64,000 nt of DNA from Albifimbria verrucaria (Eukaryota; Ascomycota; Sordariomycetes; Hypocreales; Stachybotryaceae): contig JAHREC010000040.1 of the NCBI GenBank assembly GCA_020081605.1, positions 62,001-126,000 of the forward strand. The letters are read 5' to 3'. The notes below the pieces were generated by a model. It worked only from the letters and a program-made list of their open reading frames with translations, had not been told where the DNA came from and did no database searches. Both the position numbers and the translations under genes were made by a program. Positions within the stretch are counted from its first letter, which is position 1. Each line of letters begins with the position of its first letter. This document shows positions 55,803 to 64,000 of this stretch, in pieces.

Positions 55803-56162
55803 CTAGGGGTGACAACGGGTGAAGTCAAACCGTATCGCAGCTATGGAAACAGTGAGTTTCAGGTCAATGAACAGATACTCCGACCCTTTACTTTCGCGGA
55901 AGTTGTCCTTGTTTCCCCTAGTGTCTTGCTTCATATTCGAAGTGCTGTCGCATCCCGTGACACAAGATCCGGCTGTATCCTCATACAGCAACCCAAGAGG
56001 ATCCAGCAACGGTTTCCAAACAAGGAGGTCACATTCATATGAAATTGCTGGCATCGTGTAGCTGGGGATATCTGGCGCAAGACTCAGGTTACCCCAAGAC
56101 GTACAAGGAGATCCCGTGGAAGAACTATATAGATGGACGAGTATCAAAACAGACAGCAACAT
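55803..56162 (-). CDS. possible small secreted protein (alternative: plus-strand ORF 55686-56042)
   Basis: ATG 56162 on the minus strand opens MLLSVLILVHLYSSSTGSPC, a plausible signal peptide, followed by four further cysteines in 60 residues, total about 119 codons. On the opposite strand ATG 55686 opens MATFDEHRHTIFLGSVGWAD and runs 118 codons over the same DNA. Both cannot be main genes. The signal peptide favours the minus strand, but neither has a known domain. Confidence 0.35.
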   Translation of the reverse strand: MLLSVLILVHLYSSSTGSPCTSWGNLSLAPDIPSYTMPAISYECDLLVWKPLLDPLGLLYEDTAGSCVTGCDSTSNMKQDTRGNKDNFRESKGSEYLFIDLKLTVSIAAIRFDFTRCHP

Positions 56163-56199
56163 GAGCGCCTTACCTTTCAATACTCGATATCGAATCCAT

Positions 56200-57520
56200 C
56201 GAGGATGGGCTTAAAGGTTGATCGAGTGAGAGAACTGTGGCCGTATCCCCTTGGATGATTGTGAAGTAAGATCTGCAGTAGAACCTTCAGTATTTTGTTG
56301 ATGATAAGATGAAATGCAAAGATCAATCTCGCTGCACCAGTACGAGACATTCTCGTCGAAAGACAAAGGGCATGACAGAGTCATATTTGCGTCGTATAAT
56401 GTTTTGTTTCAGGGAGTTCTGAAGGGATGGAAACTGGTAGAGGCTAAGCTGTCAGATACTGGGGCCATAGGCACGTCTTTTCTAGTTGCTTTGTGCCCTG
56501 TCGTTCCTTGAGTCAAGCGCCACTTTGCATGGCTAAGCAAAGCCCTGAGCGTTTATGGCGAGGCATATTCTCCTTGCATGGCTTCTGAGAATGGAAATAA
56601 ATCGCTGTCAGGAAGGTCGTATGTCACCCACCACCAATTCACCTCGCCACATAACTATGGCAGCGGATCCTTGTCACGCTGGACCCTCGATGTGGGCTTA
56701 ATTGCTTGGTTTCTACATTGAGGGATAGTTACTCTATATTGGGTACACAAGAAAGGGCAGCCATTGGTTGGAACAAAAGCAGCAGGATACTAGCTCTCCC
56801 GGACCCTTGTATAATTTCCTTCACCTGGTCATTGCCATCCGTTTGCATTGCGATGTGCTGATCCGGTAATGGAGGCGCAAATGGTGGGAGTGAAAGGTTT
56901 AGCTCAATAAACGACCCATAGGATTATCCAGGTAGGCGCTCAGATCAGGGAGGTCAAGTTTTGGGACTCCACAAATAAGGTAGGCGGTCACGATGAAGAT
57001 AACTTTTGGGACCCTTCAATGGCTTGCAAGCATAACTTGTGAGGTCATTCGGATCGCGTGAAACATTGGGCTGGTCAGAGTCAACGCGAGTCGACTAACG
57101 TCATCATTTGTTCCGTTGTTTTCCTGGACTACACTATGCCCGATCATTGCGAAATGCGCCAATGGTGTGCCACACCACCAAGACTAGTTGCGCACAGCGT
57201 GGGGCCGCCATATTCTCCAAGTTGGAGCATATTGGGCTGCGGCCGTTGAACGTGTCCTAGGCCACAGCATGACGAATGGACATTATTTACGATAAGACAC
57301 TAAAGTTGTTGTAGCACTGTAAAACTAGAGCAATGAATGTTCAACTGCAGCGTTCGAGCATAATGGACGCTTCACACAAGCGTTAGGCATAAAGCAAGGA
57401 CTTGCCAGACCAATCTTAGTTTCTGGATTTATTTCAATTGACTCTAAACTATCCTGTATAAGCACCAGAACCAGCTACCCCACCCTCAGATACAACGGCT
57501 CTCAATTCCTCGAGTATAGG
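56200..57520. other. no recognisable gene
   Basis: Frames of 60-65 codons only (56314-56511, 57058-57249 on plus). Nothing resembles a protein family or an RNA gene. Confidence 0.4.
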
Positions 57521-57537
57521 AATTGCTTTATCTAGCC

Positions 57538-58168
57538 CTAAAAACTTTTTGTCATACTCGATTTAAGATAATCAACCAAGTCCGAGGAGTCTTTAATCTG
57601 AGTTTCCAGCATCTCATGCCTGTTTCTCAGTCTGAGATTTTCTTCTTCTACATGTTTCCTCTGGTTCGCCTCCTCATCTATTCTTTGTTGCATATCATGT
57701 ATAATGTGAGAAAGCCTAGCGTTCTCCGTTTTAAGACCATCAATCACGTCGCTAAAGCTCGGGCCAGGGAAGTCAACTAAAAGACGATAAGTTAGCATCC
57801 CGGACGTATGATGAATTGTCTATACCTACTGATGTTACGCTGTGTAGACTTGGTTGTTCTTTGAAACAAAGTACAGCCTCAAATGTCTTCCCGACTTCTT
57901 GATAAAGGAGGCGGTATACTCCCGTCGAATGATCACTTAGATCTTTTGTAAAGACCTTGGCATAGAAGGTTTCTTTGCCAGGCATAACCTGCCATAGATA
58001 TGAATCGCTTTCTCGGGGAATGAGGCGGACTTCAGATGGTTTTATTTCAATGCCTAGTTTTTGGCCTATTAACGTTAGCAGCGGCTTTCGTTCGTGAACG
58101 GGAGTGCATACGGATATGTTCTGAAAGACTCTCGCGGCATTTATCTCTCTCCCGTCGTCGCTCCGCAT
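57538..58168 (-). CDS. coiled-coil hypothetical protein
   Basis: From ATG 58168 (MRSDDGREINAARVFQNISV) exon 1 runs to 57826. A 49-bp intron (57825-57777, with gctaac branch site and TTTTAG acceptor) leads in frame to DFPGPSFSDVIDGLKTENAR and a coiled coil (IIHDMQQRIDEEANQRKHVE, ENLRLRNRHEMLETQI), stop at 57538. The product is about 193 residues. The first part is a mixed alpha/beta segment with KETFYAKVFTKDLSDHS. Canonical splice signals with a preserved frame support a real gene. Upstream frames in the same orientation (to about 58340) hint that the N-terminus may be longer. No family assigned. Confidence 0.55.
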
Positions 58169-58738
58169 TACTCTCTCGTATAGGTACCATTTTTAAGGAC
58201 GGTAGAGCGTTTTCTGGTCAGCTTGGGAATAAAATACACGAGTTACTAGATCGCTGTTTAAACAATCATGCCTTGGAGCTCCATGGCTTATATCAAAGCT
58301 TTGGGTCACAGATCTGGGACCCCCTGCATCGTCTGACCACCATTAACTAGTGTGATGGTTCCACTGAACGTTCCGGCGCGTTAGATCCAAACTTGGAATC
58401 GGTAGGCATAGACTTCTACCTGCTGCAGTAAAAATGCGGTTGCTGCAGTGGCGTGAGGAGATCCCGAGGGAGGTGACAATTTACCAATCTCAGACCCCAG
58501 ATTGTATGTATGTCGAAGCGACCTAAGTTATAGCCCACGGCGACCTAGGAGCAGCTTATTTAGGGCTGTGATGCTGGGTGAGCTAATTATCACTGATGTT
58601 AACAGAACCGAGCTTCAATAGGACATATAACATGGCATAATTTAGTATCCGGAGACGAGTATAGTATAGACCTCACAAGGGCTTTTTGACTCAAATTCTA
58701 ATTGTTTTTATGTAATTAAAGCGGAAAGGGGTATGTAA
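58169..58738. other. no recognisable gene
   Basis: Spacer; the left part may contain an upstream exon of the coiled-coil gene. Confidence 0.3.
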
Positions 58739-60233
58739 CTACCTATTTTCAGCTTCAAACTGAGCAATAACTCTACAGCTTAACTCCCATTCTTGCACCC
58801 ATATGTTTTCGGAGCTGTTTTGGTCATGCCAGCTGACTTCATACCAAACCGACCCGTCGTCTCTAATCTCCTTATTCACCAAGTCTTTGAACCTGAACTC
58901 GGCTTGCTTTTTGGAGTCCCAGACCAACCTGACTACTCGATTTTGAAGTAGACTCTTTGGCCAATTCGTCCTTTGCTGACAATATCTTCCACCTCGTATT
59001 CAGCTTCCTCGTGACCATCCGTAACACGACTTGCTTCAGTTTCGGTCGCATCTCCAAGGTCGCTCGCTATTTGATTGCTGGTAGGAGGGAACTCTCATTG
59101 CAGGTATCCCCTTCAAGCTTGCCAGCAATTGATGTTGAATTTACTCTTGTAACTGGATAATCGAACAACGGTCCGTGAACTGACTTCGAGTCGAATTCCT
59201 CCCATTGCGTAAGATCAATCTCAATTATATTTGAGGTAGGCAGCTCAATATTATCCTCCATCGCTTGTGGAGAGACAGAAAGTCCGAGGTCTATGATAGT
59301 ATCTCCAGTGAGAGCTGTCGAGCAGCTGTCGCTCCTCGAACGCGTCTTGTCTTTCGATTCGACATCAGAATCTAAGATGATGACCTTCGTATTGATAGAC
59401 GTCTTGCGCCTTTTACTCAGGCGCTTACTCATGATTTCCACTGAAGTATTGACGAACACGTTCTTGTCTTCTGTTTCCTCCTTGGCCATGGGTCGTTTTC
59501 GTTTTCGTGCTGACAACAAGTCTTGGCTGTCGCACTTCAGCTTTTCAACACCCTAGGTGGTTTCTCTATATGAAGTCCGTGAATATCCTGCAGGTGGAAC
59601 CCCAAGACCAAAATTGATGGAAAATGTTTTGCGCATTCCGGCTCAGGATGTATGCAAGACAGCGTGGTCATTGCACCTTTTTTCTCCTTTAACTCCGTCA
59701 TATGCTTCTGTATATGGGCTAGCCATGATTCTCGATATATAAATTGACTCATCCTGACTCTGGTGGAAGAGAGTCATTCCTTAGGCAGAAAGGACAATAG
59801 CCAGGGCTTACGAGGACCCCAGCGTAGATAAGATGATGAAAATATGCTGGGAAGCCGTTTGTTTTTGGCAATTCTCCTCGCAGTGCCTATCCCAATCATA
59901 TCCGCAATACCACTCATGACAAAGGAAGCAGAATTCGGCACTACCATACTGATTCCGGAGGTTTTCCTTGTGACAACTGTAAACGTGCTCCCAGTCGTAA
60001 AATCCGTTCTCATCGCAGCCGCGCAGATAACATTGGCATTTCAGGGGCTCCAGTCCTGACCTTGACATGACTTCCACTGGCTGTTGCTGTAATTTGATCA
60101 TGTCTTCCAACATAGAAAGCCCCACTGGGTCTCTTAAGGTTGCGTCCTCAAATAGGTTCCTTGCTAGTCGATCTCTCTCCGGTATCCAATCCAGTCCTTG
60201 AACGCCAACTGCGAAATTTACATGGTATTCCAT
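58739..60233 (-). pseudogene. zinc-finger protein with SUMO-interaction-like and chromodomain-like parts
   Basis: ATG 60233 opens MEYHVNFAVGVQGLDWIPER. A Cys/His array follows (CQCYLRGCDENG, CFLCHEWYCGYDWDRHCEEN), then in shifted frames GYCPFCLRNDSLPPES, RESWLAHIQKH and CIHPEPECAKHFPS...FHLQDIH, a C2H2-type finger set seen in fungal proteins of accessory regions. Next come nuclear-localisation clusters (RKRKRP, KRLSKRRK) and two acidic-hydrophobic motifs, KVIILDSDVES and IIEIDLTQWE, that look like SUMO-interaction motifs. The end (EYEVEDIVSKGRIGQRVYFK and YEVSWHDQNSSENIWVQEWE) is chromodomain-like. Frame breaks lie near 59760, 59540 and 58935; the last includes a TAG where the family has Trp. 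Read through, it would be a chromatin-associated protein. Confidence 0.55.
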
Positions 60234-60609
60234 AAGTCAAGACGGATAGTCCGTTTGGGAGACGAAATGTTACACGGGGATCTCACCGATTCGGGACTAC
60301 AAATGGGCTTTCAGACAGTTTTAGAATGACACATGTCCCAAAAATGGACACATGCTCCAGGAGAAGTGTTTGTAATGTTGCCACAACCTCCATTCTATTA
60401 TGAGTGGGTTTTGACATAGGGAAACGGATGGTGTCAATATGCCATTGTCATCGCAACTAAATTCAAAGTATTCAATCAAGGCAATCCCACTTCTTCCAAC
60501 TTAGCTTAGGCTGAGAGCAAAGAAGCACTTTCCCTTTAACTCCACATCTCACCTCAGTTCATTAATTCCCCAAATCCATAACCAGCTCTTTTAGATATCG
60601 CCTCTCAAA

Positions 60610-61007
60610 ATGAAGGTATCTTACACCATAGTCCTCGCCCCGGCCTTGGTTGTCACTGCGCTCCCGAATCCCGAACCTGTATCTGAGCCGCCTATATCCT
60701 GTGGTGTTGGGAGATGCCGTGCGTTCGAGGATGTCATCGATGGTCTGGCATGCCCGCTCTCTTGCCAGGACACAGATTAATATGTGAGTGAGCACTCTAG
60801 ATATCTTAATACGCTCTACAGAACTAATAGCATCAGATGATTTGCGGCAAGTATGGCCAAAGCTGCGATGTGGTCTAATATCATGGCGGAAATGCCATGG
60901 TCGTAGCAAGCCCCAGAAGACTGTAGTTCGACGGAGATGGACATGGCCTTCTAGGGATTGGTGCTGCTTCTGCTGTAGTTTACAACGAAACATCAGGAGG
61001 ACGTTGA
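60610..61007 (+). pseudogene. small secreted cysteine-rich protein gene with stop codons
   Basis: ATG 60610 opens MKVSYTIVLAPALVVTA, a signal peptide, followed by a Pro/Glu pro-like segment and four cysteines before a TAA at 60778-60780. One codon later a 53-bp intron (60784-60836, GTGAGT..CATCAG) joins, still in phase, to exon 2 starting MICGKYGQSCDVV, with two more cysteines. Exon 2 has TAA at codon 14 and TAG at codon 30, and ends with TGA at 61005-61007. All three internal stops could arise from CAA/CAG by C to T. Size and composition are those of fungal effector-like proteins. No known effector family is recognised. Confidence 0.6.
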
Positions 61008-61280
61008 CGGAAGGAAAATGAACGAGAATAGCTAAAGATGTGGGAGAAATCTCTGGATTATAGCTAGGCGATCTTTTTTAACCTGTCTTTGATATATAGC
61101 CTGATTAGCCTATACTTAATCCCGCGTCTTAGTTATTGTGTTAGATAAGGTCGTAATAACTAGCCCTATCTATGTACCTTACTCAACCATAGCAGATCGC
61201 ATTATGATGCTGATCCATGTTACTTCTCCATTTGCACCGTCTCACTATGACTAGCTGGCTTAACTTGGCTAGTGAACACC
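61008..61280. other. intergenic, convergent 3' ends
   Basis: AT-rich spacer between the 3' end of the secreted-protein relic and that of the MFS gene; no further feature. Confidence 0.4.
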
Positions 61281-63057
61281 TAATCTTGAGCCATTTCTTG
61301 AATTTGCTTTTCTTCCTCCGGAGGCTGAAGTCCACGATCTCGGACGAATCCGCAACCTAGCAGACACAGTCCCATGATTGGTAGCCACATGATGAATGCC
61401 GCCCTGCTTGCCATCATGTACGCATTGTACACGCCTTCAACTTCAGGCCCGTGACCGACGTCTGACGGTAACGCATTCGTGTTATCAGCTAGTCGCTGCC
61501 AGCCAGGTGGCAAGTTCTCTCGGAGTGCGGCTTGCAACACAGCAGCCGTTGCTGCCAGTCCCACTGCGCCTCCTGCACATCGGAAGAAATTCCGATTGGA
61601 AATGATTACGGCGCGTCGTGATCGAGGTGAGTGTGCTTGAAGCGCCTGTACTGTCGGCTGGAATGCACATCCGCAACCGAAGCCAGCGGCGATGAAAGGC
61701 CCAACGATTTGCCCGGGAGAGCTGGTCCGATTGTAGGTCAGAAAAAGGCCAATGCCACTGCAAATATGTAAATCAGCACATGATAATTATAGATAGGTGT
61801 GCTACGGCAGCGGTCGCTGCCAGAGTACTCACAGTAACCAGAGGGAATCCAAAGATAATTACTTCGCCGTATCGCTTGAAGCGGGAGATATAGAGTCCAG
61901 ACCCAACTGATGCGAGGGATTGCGACAGAGACAAGCCAGCAATTATGCCGGCAGCGTGAAGTTGTGAAAATTGGCGAACGTTAAGTAGGTACAGTGGAAG
62001 AAAATAGATACTCGCTTGATGAACAGCACCAAACAGGAAGGTCTGGAAAAATGTAACACTGACAGCAACGTTGTCAAATATGGTCACTAGGAATTTTTCA
62101 TCAGTGTACAAAATATCGCGTCTCAAAAGTGACTTACGCGGCATTACAGGAAGCTTTGCAACCCGCCATTCGATGACAGCGAATAGAGTGAGTGATAAGA
62201 CGCCAATAATCAGCATGCTAATCACCATGGGGAGTTCCAAGCGAAATAAGCGCCACCTATGAAGTAAAGGAGATTAATAATAGGCCAACCTACATGATGA
62301 GATTTTACACACCGCCAGAGATTGGTATGAGCAGGAATATTATGCCAAGAGACAGAGTCAATGTGCCGAGATAGTCGATCTTCTTAACGCTTGACCGGAA
62401 TTACAGCGTCGGAGGATTACCCGGAAGGTAAAAGTGTGCCACGACTGCAGAAACTGCACCCAATGGCGCAAGCATATAAAAGAAGACGCGCCATGTTGCA
62501 TGCTGTACAAACGCGGCAGCAAGGAACGGGCCTAACACGTTCCCAAGACCCATTACTGCGGCAAGGACGCCCATATACTTGCCTCGCTGCTCGAGAGTAA
62601 CTACATCACTGAGGGTGATTAGAGACAGATTAATGATACCACCGCTGCCAATGCCAGCAAGTCCTCTAGAGATGTAAAACATGACTGAACTAGTTGATAA
62701 GCCGCAGAGCAGATCGGCTAATGACAGGCAAACAATGGCGCAGAGATAAACACTCTTTCGGCCGAATATATCTGACAGACGGCCGTAGAGCATCTGGAAG
62801 GTCGTGTTGGCTATCAGCGATGTCGTGCCTGCCCAAGAGATTGAGTCGGCCGCATTGAAATCTGTCGCGATAGTTGGCAATGTGATTCCGATGCCATTTT
62901 GGTCAAGAAAAGCGACGAGTAAGGTTATTGACAGCGTAAGGAAACACACGACCAACTTGGACCGTGGCAAAGATTGTATTGATTGTGCAAAGCCGCTTCT
63001 TCCCGGCGGACAGCCGCTTGCCGGTTCTTCTCGGCTGCCATTTTCGACGAGAACCAC
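61281..63057 (-). pseudogene. MFS multidrug transporter (14-TM DHA2-like) with nonsense mutation
   Basis: The minus strand begins, without an in-frame ATG, at about 63057. It carries LTLSITLLVAFLDQNGIGIT, GRLSDIFGRKSVYL (motif A), ISRGLAGIGSGGIINLSL and VLGPFLAAAFVQHATWRVFF (motif C and later TMs). At 62401-62403 a TAA interrupts, and the frame continues FRSSVKKIDYLGTLTLSLGI. Introns then fit: before GAYFAWNSPMVISMLIIG and before TIFDNVAVSVTFFQTFLFG. The last exon reads GPFIAAGFGCGCAFQPTVQA, HSPRSRRAVIISNRNFFRCA and ends at 61280. One join near 61770 does not keep frame with the splice sites I see. The family exports toxins and drugs at the plasma membrane. The TAA fits CAA to TAA. Confidence 0.85.
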
Positions 63058-64000
63058 GATTGAGGGTGCTTTGAGTTGGCGTTTTCCGTTATCCCTTAAA
63101 GGATATGGGGGCTTGTTCTATCGATTCGTGGGTGGGTGTCGTGGCAAGTTGCTCATCCCAGGTCCAGGCGGCAGAACAGAAACGGTTCTATGGGGGTTAA
63201 GTGAAGACATGATTGCGATGGCCCATACAGTTATAACGACAGCTCGGATGTATTGCCGATTACTGCGTATCCATGGTGGGGCCCTGGACAAGCGACTGCG
63301 GCGAGTGATTCTTTTTGAGTCACTGATTCGGGTGTGGTTGTGTCAGAGCGGGGCCTAGTGGCGGACCTCCTGCGGGCGGCACGGCCAGGTTCCGTTCCCT
63401 TTTCCTAGTTAACGTTTAACCCTGGAAACTCCTTTGTTATCTTTCTGGTTGGGCGTGTATTTATGGAAAGTACGAGCATTATCTTCTCTTCCTTCCAGGG
63501 CTTTTTCGCAATTGCGTCAGCCACCTTACGTCGGAGGACATACTTCCAGAGATCACGTGGCGATAACACAACGTGCAGTTCCGACTCGCCAGCTTGTCTT
63601 CTTGTTTTAACAGACAACTTCCACTCCAGATTATAGTGTATCGTCGGCTCGCCGTCGTAGGACCGGCCTTGTTCTCAGTCAGAAAATGGCAGAATTCGAC
63701 CGTACCATAGCCAGCACTACATGGGCTTTTCTAAATCGATAATGAGCCTATAGGTGCGTGTCGTAAGACCTTGCAACAGCCCACTACGTCGTACGTTGGC
63801 CAGAATTTCCGAACCATTAGCTCATTCATCCTGTTCAACGGGACGAAGATCGATGTTCAACTCTACCATGGTTATCCTGTACTAGTTGTTGCTTGAACCT
63901 ATCCGAAGAATACTAACACATTTACTATAGTTTCATTGACTATGATAATTTGAAATTCTTTCACCAGAAGGCGGATTGGGACGAGTAAAGCCTAAACAGT
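63058..64000. other. no supported gene
   Basis: A short plus frame near 63180-63358 (VITTARMYCRLLRIHGG) and a minus frame 63617-63405 are unassigned. The final 200 bases contain SSFILFNGTKIDVQLYHGYP on the plus strand and may be the start or an exon of a gene to the right of the window. Confidence 0.3.

Noticed and set aside
58739..60233. Captain (DUF3435 tyrosine recombinase) of a Starship element
   Set aside because: Only finger-like segments that sometimes accompany that family are visible; I found no recombinase catalytic residues (R..H-R-Y order) here or elsewhere in the window.
1..64000. A CRISPR array, bacterial operon or prophage
   Set aside because: Introns, fungal families and lack of ribosome-binding sites or regularly spaced identical repeats exclude a prokaryotic reading.

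Overview
The window looks like accessory DNA of a filamentous ascomycete (Pezizomycotina). Introns are short (47-64 bp in most genes) with GT..AG ends. The gene families are fungal: three Zn2Cys6 regulators, a bZIP, a STAND/NACHT receptor with a HeLo-like N-domain, a CFEM protein, OrsD-type zinc fingers, a telomere-linked RecQ-type helicase and a relic of the circadian gene frequency (frq). An frq relic argues against Eurotiales. A Sordariomycete, perhaps Fusarium-like, fits best, but this is inference. There are no core housekeeping genes, and most loci are broken, so this resembles a subtelomeric or lineage-specific, transposon-rich region.

Layout. 0-10.4 kb: a WD40 scrap, a degenerate frq-like gene, a hAT transposon (-), the tail of a Fot/pogo-type transposase (-), and a 5'-truncated LINE (-) inserted in frame-compatible orientation into the 3' end of a Zn2Cys6 regulator, giving a long chimeric reading frame. 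10.4-14.8 kb: weak ORFs, fragments of helicase-associated Cys/OrsD domains, and an orphan C-terminus of a GH31 glycosidase. 14.8-18.1 kb: a HeLo-like/NACHT/ankyrin STAND gene (-) with a palindrome-rich promoter. 18.3-23.4 kb: an OrsD-type zinc finger fragment, an iterated repeat array, and a nearly full-length telomere-linked helicase (-). 23.5-34 kb: a decayed conserved fungal gene, a CFEM protein, a region with a possible aerolysin-fold protein, a GDSL-esterase/FG-GAP gene cut off at a (GT)n microsatellite, a MITE with excellent inverted repeats, and another OrsD fragment beside a second repeat array.

34-47.5 kb: an intact GNAT acetyltransferase, a PIF1/Helitron helicase scrap, a frameshifted gene of a family I do not know, an AAA-ATPase N-terminal scrap, a bZIP, two Zn2Cys6 genes and an amidohydrolase relic. 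47.5-64 kb: a BTB-domain gene and a displaced copy of one of its segments, an APH-type kinase relic, a coiled-coil gene, a C2H2/SIM/chromodomain-like gene, a dead small secreted cysteine-rich gene, and an MFS drug transporter with a nonsense mutation.

Two kinds of damage recur. One is single-base indels, often in short homopolymers. The other is stop codons explainable by CpA to TpA changes, the context preferred by repeat-induced point mutation (RIP). The genes do not form an obvious pathway; what they share is residence in a region of rapid turnover rich in transcription factors, receptors and mobile elements. All exon joins are my reading of splice signals and frame, not computed.
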